Source: Paracoccus lichenicola
GTDB lineage: Bacteria; Pseudomonadota; Alphaproteobacteria; Rhodobacterales; Rhodobacteraceae
Length of the DNA stretch: 64,000 nucleotides
Assembly: GCF_009708075.1 (NCBI RefSeq)
Contig: NZ_WMBT01000001.1
Coordinates: forward strand, 248,001 to 312,000
Reading direction: 5' to 3'
In this document: positions 8,267 through 17,826 of the stretch, piece after piece
Layout: each line of letters begins with the position of its first letter
Numbering within the stretch: the stretch's first letter is position 1
Notes under the pieces: generated by a model
What the model was told of the DNA's origin: nothing
The model's database searches: none
Seen by the model: the letters and a program-made list of their open reading frames with translations, nothing else
Made by a program: the position numbers and the translations under genes

Positions 8267-11029
8267 GTGGCCGATACCCCCGAAGACGACCTGCCCGACA
8301 CCCCCGAGGCGGGCGATGAAAACGGCACTGCTGCGCGGACCGTGATGCACCACGACGGCCCGGTGATCGACATCAGCGCCGAGATGCGGACTTCGTATCT
8401 GGACTATGCCATGTCGGTGATCGTCAGCCGGGCGATCCCCGACCTGCGCGACGGGCTGAAACCGGTGCACCGCCGCATCCTGTACGCGATGGACGAAAGC
8501 GGCAACACGCCCGACAAGGCCTATCGCAAGTCGGCGCGTCCGGTGGGCGACGTGATGGGTAAGTATCACCCCCATGGCGATGCGGCGATCTATGACGCGC
8601 TGGTCCGCATGGCGCAGGACTTTTCCATGTCGCTGCCCTTGCTGGACGGACAGGGCAACTTCGGGTCGATGGACGGCGATCCCCCCGCCGCCATGCGCTA
8701 TACCGAGGTGCGGATGGACAAGCCCGCGAACTTCCTGCTGATGGACATCGACAAGGACACGGTCGATTTCCAGGACAACTATGACGGCAAGGACCGCGAA
8801 CCCACCGTCCTGCCCGCGCGGTTCCCGAACATGCTGGTCAACGGCGCGGGCGGCATCGCCGTCGGCATGGCGACCAACATCCCGCCCCACAACCTGGGCG
8901 AGGTGATCGACGCCACGCTGGAGCTGATCGAGAACCCCGACCTGCCGACCGAACGCCTGCTGGAGATCATTCCCGGTCCCGATTTTCCGACCGGCGCGCT
9001 GATCCTGGGCCGGTCGGGCGCGCGCAAGGCCTATCTGGAAGGGCGCGGCAGCGTCATCATCCGCGCGAAGACGCATATCGAGGAATTGCGCAAGGACCGC
9101 TGGGCCATCGTCGTGGACGAGGTGCCCTATCAGGTGAACAAGTCCAGCCTGATCGAACGCATCGCCGAACTGGCGAAGGAAAAGCGGGTGGAAGGCATCG
9201 CCCTGGTGCAGGATGAATCCGACCGACAGGGCGTCCGCGTCGTCGTCGAACTGAAACGCGATGCCACGCCCGACGTGGTGCTGAACCAGCTGTTCCGCTT
9301 TACCGCGTTGCAGACCAGTTTCGGCTGCAACATGCTGGCGCTGAACGGCGGTCGGCCCGAGCAACTGACGCTGCGCGACTTCCTGACCCACTTCATCGGC
9401 TTCCGCGAGGAGGTCGTGGCCCGCCGCACTGCATACGAACTGCGCAAGGCGCGCGAACGCAGCCACGTGCTGTGCGGCCTGGCGGTGGCCGTCAGCAACG
9501 TCGATGAGGTCGTGGCGACGATCCGGTCCTCGGCAGACGCGGCCGAGGCGCGCGAGCGGCTGATGGAACGCCGCTGGCCCGCGCACGACATTCTGGAATA
9601 CCTGCGGCTGATCGACGATCCGCTGCATCCGGTGAACGACGACGGCACCTACAACCTGTCGGAAACGCAGGCCCGCGCCATCCTGGACCTGCGCCTGCAA
9701 CGCCTGACCCAGCTTGGCGTGCAGGAAGTGACCGAGGAACTGGGCCAGTTGGCCGACGCGATCCGCGATTACCTGGCGATCCTGGGGTCGCGCGAACGCA
9801 TCATGGGCATCATCAGCGACGAGTTGCGCGAGGTGCGCGCCCTGTTCGCCGTCCCCCGCCGGACCGAGATCACCGACTGGTCCGGCGACATGGAGGACGA
9901 GGATCTGATCGAGCGCGAGGACATGGTCGTCACCATCACCTCGGGCGGATACATCAAGCGCACGGCCCTGGCCGAGTTCCGCAGTCAGCGGCGCGGCGGC
10001 AAGGGCCTGTCCAGCATGGCGACCAAGGAAGACGACGTGGTCACCACGCTGTTCGTCGCCAACACGCATACCGAGCTGCTGTTCTTCACCACCGACGGCA
10101 TGGTCTATCGCCTCAAGACCTGGCGCCTGCCCCTGGGCGGGCGGACGGCCAAGGGCAAGGCCATCGTCAACATCCTGCCGATCGAGCCGGGGGTGTCCAT
10201 CGCCGCCCTGATGCCCGTCGATGCGCCCGAAGCGGAATGGGACCGCTATCAGGCGATCTTCGCGACCTCGGACGGGGACGTGCGGCGCAACGCGCTGTCG
10301 GATTTCACCAGCGTGCGGACGAACGGCAAGATCGCCATGAAGCTGCCCGAGGGGGTCAGCTTGATCGGGGTTCGCATGGCGACCGAAGACGACGACGTGA
10401 TGCTGGTCACGGACTCGGGCCGGGCGATCCGTTTCCCCACGACCGACGTGCGCGTCTTCAAGGGCCGCGATTCGACCGGCGTGCGGGGCATCCGCCTGAC
10501 CAATGGCGACCGCGTGGTCAGCATGTCCGTGATCCGCCATTTCGAGGCCGACCCCGCGGAACGCGCCGCCTATCTGAAGATGCGCCGCGCGGTGGCAGGT
10601 GCGCTCGACGACGGGGCCGAGGCCGACGAGGACGAGGAAGCCGTGGCCGAGGGCAGCATCACCCCGGCCCGTTATGCCCAGATGTCGGCGGCCGAGGATC
10701 TGATCCTGACCATCACCGCGGGTGGCGCGGGCAAGATCAGTTCCAGCCACGACTATCCGGTGCGCGGGCGCGGCGGCCAGGGCGTGATGGCGATGGACAA
10801 GGCCATGCGCGGCGGCGCCCTGGTGGCCAGCTTCCCGGTGGACATGGACGACCAGATCATGCTGGCGACATCCACCGGACAGTCGATCCGGGTGCCGGTG
10901 GACGGCATCAGCTTCCGGTCCCGCAGCGCGGGCGGCGTCAGGGTCTTCAGCACCGCCCCGGGCGAGGAGGTCGTGTCGGTCGCGCGGATCGCGGAACAGG
11001 GCGACGGCGAGGAGACCTCCGAGGACTGA
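8267..11029 (+). CDS. gyrA: DNA gyrase subunit A
   Basis: The DNA-cleaving subunit of the supercoiling topoisomerase II, 920 residues. The start is GTG at 8267 with TTGAGGAA upstream. The active-site tyrosine is Tyr145 in [10 protein letters not shown], and the quinolone-resistance region is [17 protein letters not shown] at about residues 99-115. The GyrA-box RRGGKG, which marks a gyrase rather than topoisomerase IV, opens the C-terminal beta-pinwheel. Position 106, equivalent to E. coli Ser83, is alanine, and Asp110 (E. coli Asp87) is kept. An acidic insert and tail ([21 protein letters not shown]) are present. It ends at a strong terminator. Confidence 0.97.
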   Translation: MADTPEDDLPDTPEAGDENGTAARTVMHHDGPVIDISAEMRTSYLDYAMSVIVSRAIPDLRDGLKPVHRRILYAMDESGNTPDKAYRKSARPVGDVMGKYHPHGDAAIYDALVRMAQDFSMSLPLLDGQGNFGSMDGDPPAAMRYTEVRMDKPANFLLMDIDKDTVDFQDNYDGKDREPTVLPARFPNMLVNGAGGIAVGMATNIPPHNLGEVIDATLELIENPDLPTERLLEIIPGPDFPTGALILGRSGARKAYLEGRGSVIIRAKTHIEELRKDRWAIVVDEVPYQVNKSSLIERIAELAKEKRVEGIALVQDESDRQGVRVVVELKRDATPDVVLNQLFRFTALQTSFGCNMLALNGGRPEQLTLRDFLTHFIGFREEVVARRTAYELRKARERSHVLCGLAVAVSNVDEVVATIRSSADAAEARERLMERRWPAHDILEYLRLIDDPLHPVNDDGTYNLSETQARAILDLRLQRLTQLGVQEVTEELGQLADAIRDYLAILGSRERIMGIISDELREVRALFAVPRRTEITDWSGDMEDEDLIEREDMVVTITSGGYIKRTALAEFRSQRRGGKGLSSMATKEDDVVTTLFVANTHTELLFFTTDGMVYRLKTWRLPLGGRTAKGKAIVNILPIEPGVSIAALMPVDAPEAEWDRYQAIFATSDGDVRRNALSDFTSVRTNGKIAMKLPEGVSLIGVRMATEDDDVMLVTDSGRAIRFPTTDVRVFKGRDSTGVRGIRLTNGDRVVSMSVIRHFEADPAERAAYLKMRRAVAGALDDGAEADEDEEAVAEGSITPARYAQMSAAEDLILTITAGGAGKISSSHDYPVRGRGGQGVMAMDKAMRGGALVASFPVDMDDQIMLATSTGQSIRVPVDGISFRSRSAGGVRVFSTAPGEEVVSVARIAEQGDGEETSED

Positions 11030-11036
11030 TCGAACC

Positions 11037-11066
11037 AAGGCCCGGCAATGACCGGGCCTTTCTTTC
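11037..11066 (+). terminator. Rho-independent terminator after gyrA
   Basis: AAGGCCCGG (11037-11045) pairs with CCGGGCCTT (11052-11060) around a 6-nt loop and runs into TCTTTC. It lies 7 nt after the gyrA stop and just before the next gene's ribosome-binding site. Confidence 0.85.
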
Positions 11067-11079
11067 AACGAGGGACAGC

Positions 11080-12147
11080 GTGACTCCATCCAGCGACGAT
11101 GTGCTGCGTCAAAGGCTCCAGACCGGGTTCCTGGGCATCATCGCCTTTTCGCTGATCCTGTTCATGCTGTTCCAGGCGCGCTTCGTGCTGATCTGCCTGG
11201 CCATCGCGATCATCCTGTTCTCGCTGACCTCGGACGCGATCCAGGCGATTTCCAGGCGGCTGAAGGTGCCGAACTGGCTGGCGACCACGCTGGCGCTGAT
11301 CGGCATCACGCTGGGGCTGATCTGGCTGTCCACCACCATCATGTCCCAGGTGAACGTCGTCATCGGCCGCGCCATCGCCTATGCCGAATCGGTGCAGATC
11401 GCGCTGTCCGCCCTGATCGAACGCTTCGGTCCCGAGGCCGAAACCCGCCTGATGGCCGCCTTGACGGAATTCAACATCACCGGCTGGCTGCGGTCGCTGG
11501 CGGGGCAGGCCTCGGGGCTGTTGTCGGGCAGCCTGCTGGTGATCCTGTTCGTGGGCTTCATGTTCGCCGAACGCACCTGGCTGCCCGTCAAGATCGAGCG
11601 GCTGACCGGCGATCCCGCGCAGGCCATGCGGATGCGCACGATCATCGCCACGATCATGCGGCGGGTGAACCGCTATCTGGTGGTCAAGACCTTCGTCAGC
11701 GCGCTGACCGCCGTGACCGTCTGGCTGATCTTCGTGCTGGGGCGGCTGGAACTGGCCGCGGCGGTGGCCTGGCTGACCTTTGTGCTGAACTTCATCCCCA
11801 ATATCGGCTCGGTCATCGCCTGGGGGATCACGGTGGCGCTGGCCTTCGTGCTGACCGGCGATCCGACCACCACGGTCGTCGTCGGCGCCACCTGCATGAT
11901 CGTGCATTTCGTGGTGGGCAACATCCTGGACCCGATGCTGACCGGCCAGACGCTGCAACTGTCCTCGTTCGGCATCATCCTGTCGCTGGCCTTCTGGGGC
12001 GCGATCTGGGGGATCGCCGGGGCCTTCCTGGCGGTGCCGATCATGGTGGCCGTCATGATCGTCTGCTGGCATGTCCCCTGGCTGCGCCCGGTCGCGATCC
12101 TTCTGTCGCGCGAAGGGCTGGCCGATACCGAGACGGCCCGCCCCTGA
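11080..12147 (+). CDS. AI-2E/PerM-family inner-membrane permease
   Basis: A 355-residue polytopic membrane protein of the PF01594 (AI-2E transporter, PerM/YdiK) family. Hydrophobic segments come in the family pattern: two at residues 15-60, one near 65-85, a hydrophilic amphipathic stretch, then about five in the C-terminal half with VLNFIPNIGSVIAWG as the family signature. The start is GTG at 11080 with CGAGGGA in front. Substrates vary in the family (signal export, Na+/H+ exchange), so no specific substrate can be given. It is convergent with the MscS-type gene, with 3 nt between the stops. Confidence 0.85.
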   Translation: MTPSSDDVLRQRLQTGFLGIIAFSLILFMLFQARFVLICLAIAIILFSLTSDAIQAISRRLKVPNWLATTLALIGITLGLIWLSTTIMSQVNVVIGRAIAYAESVQIALSALIERFGPEAETRLMAALTEFNITGWLRSLAGQASGLLSGSLLVILFVGFMFAERTWLPVKIERLTGDPAQAMRMRTIIATIMRRVNRYLVVKTFVSALTAVTVWLIFVLGRLELAAAVAWLTFVLNFIPNIGSVIAWGITVALAFVLTGDPTTTVVVGATCMIVHFVVGNILDPMLTGQTLQLSSFGIILSLAFWGAIWGIAGAFLAVPIMVAVMIVCWHVPWLRPVAILLSREGLADTETARP

Positions 12148-12150
12148 TCG

Positions 12151-14577
12151 TCACTTGCCGTCGTGGGGCAATTCCCGCTGCTGCGACCGCACGGGGGCTT
12201 GCGCAGGGGGGGGCGGCACGTCTTCCTCTGCATCCTTGTCGGCATCGGGCAGATCCTGGCCGTCGCGCCAGATGTCGCGGGTGGTGAAGGGCATCCCGAT
12301 CCCTTCGTGGACGAAGCGTTCGACGATCTGGTGATACACCTCGGAGGTGACGGACATGCCCGATCCGATGTCGGAAATGACGGCGCGGATCTCGAAGTTC
12401 AGCGCATCCACGGTGATGCCGCGGAACAGGACGGCGGGCGCGGGGTCGATGGTGACCAGCGGCTGATCCTCGATGATCTCGGTCAGGATGCGGGCCACCT
12501 TGCGGGTGTCGCTGCCGTAGCTGACGCCGATGGGGATGATGATCCGGCCCGTCTTGCTTTGCCGCGTCCAGTTCGTCACCGGCTGGCTGATCAGGTCGCT
12601 GTTGGGGACGATCACCTGCTGCTTGTCGAAGGTCTCGACCTGGGTGGACCGGACCGAGATGCGCTTGACGATGCCCTGCTGGCCGCCCGCGCTGATCCAG
12701 TCGCCCACGCTGACCGGGCGTTCGATCAGCAGGATGATGCCCGACACGAAGTTCGACACGATGTTCTGCAACCCGAAACCGATGCCGACCGACAGCGCCC
12801 CCGCGACGATGGCGAATGACGACAGGTCGATCCCGGCCGAGGTGATCGCCAGCATCGCCGCCAGCACGATCCCCACATAGCCGATGCCCGACACGACCGC
12901 GTTCTGCCCGCCCGCGTCCAGTTTCGTCTTGGGCAGGACGGACGTGCGCATCGCCCCCTGGACGCCGCGCGTGATCGAATAGCCGATGCCGAAGACCAGG
13001 ATGAACATCAGCACCGCGCCGGGCGACAGCCGCACCCCGCCCAGGGTCGCGCCCTGGCGGAAGCGGACCCAGTATTCGGCAAGCTCGTTGACCGAGGCGC
13101 CCCAGATCAGCATGAAGACCGGCACCGACAGCACGATCAGCGCGAACCCGATCAGCAGGGGCGCCAGCCCGTCGCGCGCCCCTTCCTGCCCGCGCTTGAG
13201 CATGTTGAACACGTCGGCGATGAAGTCCTGCAGCAGCACCAGCAGGCCGATCAGCGCCAGCGATTGCAGCCAGGGCCATGTGGCCAGGTTGCCCAGGTTG
13301 ACAAAGCCCAGGGCTGCCAGGGCCACGGCCAGGATGCTGACGACGCGGGTCAGCGCCCCCGCCCAGGCCAGCACGCGGTGGCGATACGATGTGCCGGTCT
13401 TGTCCGACCAGGGCCTCAGCTTGCGCAGGATGTTGCCCAGCTTGAACAGCAGGGCCGCCGCGACCGTGATCAGCACGAAGTTATAGACGACGGCCGCGCC
13501 TTCGGCGAACTCCATCGGGATGCGTTGCAGGGTGCTGCTGCGCTCGACCAGGCCGGACAGCGGCAGGAAGGCCTGCGAGGCGACGTAATGGACGGCAAAG
13601 ACGGCGGCGAGCGCGTTCGTCAGCCACCGCGCCCGCTGCCGGTCCTTGGGCGCCATGTTCACCGTGTCGTAGTTGATCGACTGCCCCGGAAACAGCTGGC
13701 GGGCCAGCCAAGCGCTGCCGAACAGGATCACGCCCGCGCCCGGCAGGGCCTCCAGGAAGGGGCGCGTCCAGGGACCGAAGATCCCCGTCGCCGTCAGGGC
13801 GCTGATCATCAGGTAGATGCCGACCATCGGCAGGAAGATCTGCAACAGCGACACCACGAACGTGACCGCCGCGCGGGAATAGTCGCTGGTGCGCGCGGAA
13901 ATCCGGCGCGGCAGCGTCTCGACCCAGTGCCTGCCCAAGGTCAGCAGCACCAGCGCGGTGATCAGATAGCCCAGCACATGCGGCAGGCGCGGCTTCAGTT
14001 CGGGCCAGGTCGCCCGTTCGGAAATGCGCAGGCCGGTGTTCTCGACGATGCCGGCCGCCAGCCGCCGGGTTTCCGATGCGGCGGTGATCCAGTTCCCGGG
14101 CAGCAGGGGCGAGGTCGATTGCTGCGCCATCTGGCTGGCCGCGCGCCGCGCCAGGGTGTCGTCGATCCGCCGGACGATGGCATCGGCGCGGCTGAAGGCC
14201 TCGACCGCCGTCAGGCGCGGAGCCTGCGCCTCGGACAGCTGCTTTTGCAGGTCGGCGCGGCGGGTGGCGATGTCTTCGGCCTCGGTCGCGCCTTCCGCCG
14301 GGGCAGGACCAAGGGCGGCGATCTGCGATTCCAGCGTGGCGATGCGTTCGCCGTTGACGCCCTGGGCTTCCTCGAACCGGCTGCGCCATTCGACGATGTC
14401 GCCCCGGATCGATTCCAGCTGGGCCGTCGCGGTCTCGGTGTCCCCGGTCAGCTGTTCGGCCTGGGCCGCGACCTGGTTCCAGCGGGAATAGTCCGGCAGC
14501 GGCGGTTCCTGGGCCAAGGCGGGCGACATGACAAGGACGAGGACTGTCAGAAGGACAGCCAGGAACGCACGGATCAT
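12151..14577 (-). CDS. MscS-type mechanosensitive channel with DUF3772 domain
   Basis: An 808-residue inner-membrane channel. The first 22 residues form a signal peptide ending in ALA, followed by a periplasmic coiled-coil-rich region (residues 25-130) and a DUF3772 segment (about 130-190). Then come a series of transmembrane helices and the MscS core near residues 550-770, seen in SNFVSGIILLIERPVSVGDW and the beta-domain around FDKQQVIVPNSDLISQPVTN. Long MscS paralogues of this kind (like MscK and YbdG relatives) relieve turgor on hypo-osmotic shock. The C-terminal tail is proline-rich. It starts a few bases after the cysK stop and is probably the last gene of that operon. Confidence 0.9.
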   Translation of the reverse strand: MIRAFLAVLLTVLVLVMSPALAQEPPLPDYSRWNQVAAQAEQLTGDTETATAQLESIRGDIVEWRSRFEEAQGVNGERIATLESQIAALGPAPAEGATEAEDIATRRADLQKQLSEAQAPRLTAVEAFSRADAIVRRIDDTLARRAASQMAQQSTSPLLPGNWITAASETRRLAAGIVENTGLRISERATWPELKPRLPHVLGYLITALVLLTLGRHWVETLPRRISARTSDYSRAAVTFVVSLLQIFLPMVGIYLMISALTATGIFGPWTRPFLEALPGAGVILFGSAWLARQLFPGQSINYDTVNMAPKDRQRARWLTNALAAVFAVHYVASQAFLPLSGLVERSSTLQRIPMEFAEGAAVVYNFVLITVAAALLFKLGNILRKLRPWSDKTGTSYRHRVLAWAGALTRVVSILAVALAALGFVNLGNLATWPWLQSLALIGLLVLLQDFIADVFNMLKRGQEGARDGLAPLLIGFALIVLSVPVFMLIWGASVNELAEYWVRFRQGATLGGVRLSPGAVLMFILVFGIGYSITRGVQGAMRTSVLPKTKLDAGGQNAVVSGIGYVGIVLAAMLAITSAGIDLSSFAIVAGALSVGIGFGLQNIVSNFVSGIILLIERPVSVGDWISAGGQQGIVKRISVRSTQVETFDKQQVIVPNSDLISQPVTNWTRQSKTGRIIIPIGVSYGSDTRKVARILTEIIEDQPLVTIDPAPAVLFRGITVDALNFEIRAVISDIGSGMSVTSEVYHQIVERFVHEGIGMPFTTRDIWRDGQDLPDADKDAEEDVPPPPAQAPVRSQQRELPHDGK

Positions 14578-14583
14578 GGAGGT

Positions 14584-15615
14584 TCAGCCTTCGTAAACTT
14601 CGGGAATGCCGGGCGCTTCGCGCGTCAGCCAGCCGGGCACGGGCAGGCCCTTGGCGCGCAGGAAGTCGGGGTTGAACAGCTTGGTCTGGTAGCGGTTGCC
14701 GAAATCGCACAGGATCGTGACGATGGTGTGGCCAGGTCCCATGTCGCGGGCCATGCGGATCGCGCCCGCGACATTGACGCCCGACGACCCGCCCAGGCAC
14801 AGCCCTTCGTGTTCCAGCAGGTCGAAGACCACCGGCAAGGCTTCCTCGTCCGAAATGCGATAGCTGTAATCGGGGGTGAAGCCTTCCAGGTTCGCGGTGA
14901 TGCGCCCCTGGCCGATGCCCTCGGTGATGGAACTGCCGGGCGCGTCGAATTCGCCGGTGGTGTAAAAGGAATGCAGCGCCGCGCCTTCGGGATCGGCCAG
15001 CCCCATCTTCACGCCCTTGTGCTGCAAGGCCATGGCGACGCCCGCCAGCGTGCCGCCGGATCCGACCGCGCAGATGAAACCGTCCACCTTGCCGCCGGTC
15101 TGTTCCCAGATCTCGGGTCCGGTGGTTTCCACATGCGCCCGGCGGTTGGCCACGTTGTCGAACTGGTTGGCCCAGATCGCGCCGTTGGGTTCGGTCCGCG
15201 CCAGTTCGGCGGCCAGGCGGCCCGAATAGCGGACATAATTGTTGGGGTTCTTGTAGGGCGCGGCCGGAACCTCGACCAGATACGCGCCCGCCAGGCGCAG
15301 CATGTCCTTCTTTTCCTGGCTTTGCGTTTCGGGGATCACGATCACCGACCGGAACCCCATCGAGGCGCCGACCAGGGCCAGCCCGATCCCGGTGTTGCCC
15401 GCCGTGCCTTCGACGATGGTGCCGCCCGGGCGCAGTTCGCCGCGCGCCACGGCGTCGCGGATGATGTACAGCGCCGCGCGGTCCTTGACCGACTGGCCGG
15501 GGTTCATGAACTCGGCCTTGCCCAGGATCTCGCAGCCCGTCGCCTCGCTGGCCTGGCGCAGGCGGATCAGGGGCGTGTTGCCGATCATGTCGGCCAGGTC
15601 GGGGCAAATTCGCAT
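14584..15615 (-). CDS. cysK: Cysteine synthase A (O-acetylserine sulfhydrylase)
   Basis: A PLP enzyme that makes cysteine from O-acetylserine and sulfide. It is 343 residues; the Schiff-base lysine lies in NPGQSVKDRAA, the substrate loop is EGTAGNTGIGLA, and the PLP phosphate loop is GSGGTLAG. I chose the ATG at 15615, for which AAAGG sits about 10 nt upstream; a TTG two codons earlier (15621) is possible. The C-terminal region is longer than in E. coli CysK, as in many alphaproteobacterial forms. The leader contains mutually exclusive pairings that could hide the ribosome site. It is followed closely by the MscS-type gene. Confidence 0.93.
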   Translation of the reverse strand: MRICPDLADMIGNTPLIRLRQASEATGCEILGKAEFMNPGQSVKDRAALYIIRDAVARGELRPGGTIVEGTAGNTGIGLALVGASMGFRSVIVIPETQSQEKKDMLRLAGAYLVEVPAAPYKNPNNYVRYSGRLAAELARTEPNGAIWANQFDNVANRRAHVETTGPEIWEQTGGKVDGFICAVGSGGTLAGVAMALQHKGVKMGLADPEGAALHSFYTTGEFDAPGSSITEGIGQGRITANLEGFTPDYSYRISDEEALPVVFDLLEHEGLCLGGSSGVNVAGAIRMARDMGPGHTIVTILCDFGNRYQTKLFNPDFLRAKGLPVPGWLTREAPGIPEVYEG

Positions 15616-15657
15616 GGTCAAGCAACCTTTCGGTCTGGATCAGGTTCCGCGTTACCT
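15616..15657 (-). promoter_or_regulatory. Possible Shine-Dalgarno switch in the cysK leader
   Basis: Reading the minus strand, three short segments occur in order: AGGT (15657-15654), AACCT (15646-15642) and AAAGGTT (15630-15624), the last containing the ribosome site. AACCT can pair either with the upstream AGGT or with the downstream AGGTT. Only the second pairing hides the ribosome site. The linking text GAACCTGATCCAG looks like part of a TPP riboswitch core, but no CUGAGA element is present. This is a candidate cis-regulatory RNA by structure only. Confidence 0.35.
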
Positions 15658-15696
15658 ACACATGGCCCCCGCCGGGGCACAACCCCACCCCCCGGT

Positions 15697-16764
15697 TCAG
15701 CCCAGTCCCAATTCCGTGCGCAGCGCGTCCCGGCGCAGTTCCAGCCACAGCGCGAGCATGGCCAGAGGACCGTTCGTCACCTGCCCTCCCATCGCCATCC
15801 GGGTCAGGTCGGCGCGGGGGACCAGGTGGCCGCGGATGTCCTCGGCCTCGCTTTCCAGGCCGTGCACGCCTTCGATCCCGTCGGGCAGATCGGCGATGCC
15901 GACATACAGATACAGGTATTCGCCCAGCACGCCCGGACTGGGATAATGATGCAGCGCGGGAAACAGCCGGGCCAGGGTCAGGTTCGCCTCCTCCCGCGCC
16001 TCGCGGCGGGCGGCGTCCTCGACCGTTTCGCCCGCATCGACGCGGCCCGCGACGGTTTCCAGCAGCCAGGGCTGCGGGTCGCGGCGCAGCAGGGGCGCCA
16101 TGCGGAACTGTTCGATCAGCAGCACCCGGTCGCGCACCGGATCCCAGGGCAGCACCACGACCGCGTCGCCCAGAACCAGGGCCTCGCGCCGCACGACGGG
16201 TGTCATGCCGCCGGCATGGGTGCGATGGCGCAGATGGCTGACCCCGACCGAGAAGAAGCCGGCGAATGGTTCGTCCTGCCGGATGATCTCGACATCCCCC
16301 GGTCCGCGGCGTTCGACCAGATCGCCGCCCGAGGGCGGGATCTGCGCGCCGCGCAGTTCGGACGCCGCCCAGGTTCCAATGGCGGGCAGGCGCTTGGCGA
16401 TCGCCTCGGCGGGCCGGTCGGCAGGCAGCGCCAGGATATGGCGCGCGATCGCGGCGGCCAGGTCCACATGCGGCGCGCCCTCGGCACCGCCCGCGCCAAG
16501 ACCCAGGACCGGCCCCTCGGGGCAGTCCTGCGGCGCAAGGCCCATCACGGCGGCATAGCGGTCCAGCGCGGCATTGGGCCGGACGCGCATTGCCGCGACG
16601 GTCCCCTGCCCCGGCTCCAGCCTGGGCCAGCCGTCCCGGTCGATCCCCGCCCGTCCGCCGCCTTCCAGACGGCCCGCCACCGCCACGGGCGTCCCGGCCA
16701 GGCCGAAGACCGCCAGCATCCGCGCATCGGCCAGAAGGCCCGCCAGCAGGAGGTCGCCGCTCAT
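15697..16764 (-). CDS. GGCT-like/Nudix fusion, ADP-ribose pyrophosphatase-like
   Basis: A 355-residue two-domain protein. The N-terminal 110 residues resemble the gamma-glutamylcyclotransferase-like fold (LLAGLLADARMLAVFGL...). The C-terminal half is a NUDF-type Nudix hydrolase with the box GRVDAGETVEDAARREAREE, followed by ANL where the consensus has xGU, so the conserved glycine is asparagine. NUDF-type enzymes hydrolyse ADP-ribose and similar nucleotide-sugar diphosphates. The start codon overlaps the upstream DUF2059 gene stop by 4 nt (ATGA), so translation is coupled. Substrate specificity is not deducible here. Confidence 0.8.
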   Translation of the reverse strand: MSGDLLLAGLLADARMLAVFGLAGTPVAVAGRLEGGGRAGIDRDGWPRLEPGQGTVAAMRVRPNAALDRYAAVMGLAPQDCPEGPVLGLGAGGAEGAPHVDLAAAIARHILALPADRPAEAIAKRLPAIGTWAASELRGAQIPPSGGDLVERRGPGDVEIIRQDEPFAGFFSVGVSHLRHRTHAGGMTPVVRREALVLGDAVVVLPWDPVRDRVLLIEQFRMAPLLRRDPQPWLLETVAGRVDAGETVEDAARREAREEANLTLARLFPALHHYPSPGVLGEYLYLYVGIADLPDGIEGVHGLESEAEDIRGHLVPRADLTRMAMGGQVTNGPLAMLALWLELRRDALRTELGLG

Positions 16765-17612
16765 AGCGGGCGCGCCCGGATCTCGGACGCCGCGGCCAGG
16801 CCCATGTCATGGGAGGTTTGCCCGAAGACCGCGTCGAAGCCCGCGAACATCAGCCGCGACAGGGCTTGCCCCCCGGCCGACCCGGCATAGGCGATATAGC
16901 CGTCCAGTTCCGCATCCGACAGCGAGGAATAGGCCAGGAACAGATAGGCCCCGATCCAGTCCTCGGTCTCCGCGCGCATCTGCGGCTCCTGCGCCCAGGC
17001 GTCCCGGATGATCTCGGCCTCGGTCATCGGCATGGGAAAGCCGCCCCCGGCCTGGAAGCCCCGGGAAAAGGCGATGGCGGCGTTGAGACCCCCGGCCACG
17101 TTCGGCTCGATCAGGTCGGCGGTCTCGATCAGCCGGTCGATTTGCGCGGCGCGGGGATCGCCCCGGCGGCGGGCCTGCGCAAGGGCCTCGCGCGCCGCCG
17201 CCTCGACATCCCCGTCCAGCATCGCCACCCGGGCCGAGCTTTCCAGCGCCAGCATCCGCTGCCCGAAGCCCGTGCGATAGAAATCCAGGCCCGCCCGAAC
17301 CTGGGCGGGATCGGTCCCGGGCATGGCGGCGGCCATCCCGGCCAGGAACAACGCCTTGATCCGGGCCGGATGGTGGATCGCCCCCACCCGGTCCAGCCAG
17401 CGGCCCGTGCCGCGCCCCTGGAACAGGGTGGCGGCCATCTCCTCGCCCTCGGCCACCGCTTCGGCCTGCAGGACGGGCGCCAGGCTGTCCAGGTCCATCA
17501 CCTCCCAGACGGCATCGGCGGCCTGCCGGTGCTGCGGCAGCGGCGTTTGCGGCTGCGCGGCGACGGGGCCGGCCAGGGCGATCAGCAGGCTTAGACACAA
17601 AAACCGCAGCAT
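16761..17612 (-). CDS. Secreted DUF2059-family protein
   Basis: A 283-residue predicted periplasmic protein: signal peptide MLRFLCLSLLIALAGPVAAQ, then an all-alpha region. The C-terminal portion (SLSDAELDGYIAYAGSAGG) matches the DUF2059 pattern of helices ending in a short-chain motif around 'Y..F..S..G'. Family function is unknown. AAGGA sits about 7 nt before the ATG. It is the first gene of a leftward run (DUF2059, Nudix fusion, cysK, MscS-type channel). Its promoter would lie in the short gap next to the divergent tRNA-Ser gene. Confidence 0.75.
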   Translation of the reverse strand: MLRFLCLSLLIALAGPVAAQPQTPLPQHRQAADAVWEVMDLDSLAPVLQAEAVAEGEEMAATLFQGRGTGRWLDRVGAIHHPARIKALFLAGMAAAMPGTDPAQVRAGLDFYRTGFGQRMLALESSARVAMLDGDVEAAAREALAQARRRGDPRAAQIDRLIETADLIEPNVAGGLNAAIAFSRGFQAGGGFPMPMTEAEIIRDAWAQEPQMRAETEDWIGAYLFLAYSSLSDAELDGYIAYAGSAGGQALSRLMFAGFDAVFGQTSHDMGLAAASEIRARPL

Positions 17613-17708
17613 CCGGCATCCTTTTCCAACACAGTCGCTTTTTTCGCCAAAACCCCTTGCGCTTCAACCCCCACCCCTCTAAATCCCCGCCTCACCACTT
17701 GAGAGCGC

Positions 17709-17798
17709 GGAGAGGTGGCAGAGTGGTCGAATGCGGCGGTCTCGAAAACCGTTGAGCCTTCACGGGTTCCGTGGGTTCGAATCCCACCCTCTCCGCCA
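17709..17798 (+). tRNA. tRNA-Ser (anticodon CGA)
   Basis: A 90-nt type II tRNA. The acceptor stem GGAGAGG (17709-17715) pairs with CCTCTCC (17788-17794), followed by discriminator G and an encoded CCA. The anticodon loop CTCGAAA puts CGA at 17743-17745, reading UCG serine codons. A long variable arm (GAGCCTTCACGGGTTC region) and the T-arm GGGTTCGAATCCC complete the class II serine pattern. Confidence 0.97.
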
Positions 17799-17826
17799 TT
17801 TTCCATCCCCCTTGCGCGAACGTCCA

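Noticed and set aside
8183..11089. 968-codon minus-strand open frame opposite gyrA
   Set aside because: It is the antisense shadow of a GC-rich gene; its translation is Arg/His/Gly/Asp-rich with no recognisable domain, while gyrA is unmistakable.
15616..15700. TPP riboswitch before cysK
   Set aside because: Only the GAACCTGAT part resembles the aptamer; the CUGAGA half and overall fold are missing.
13264..16890. 1208-codon + strand open frame across the MscS-type, cysK and Nudix genes
   Set aside because: Runs antisense through three well-supported genes and their gaps; no domain seen.
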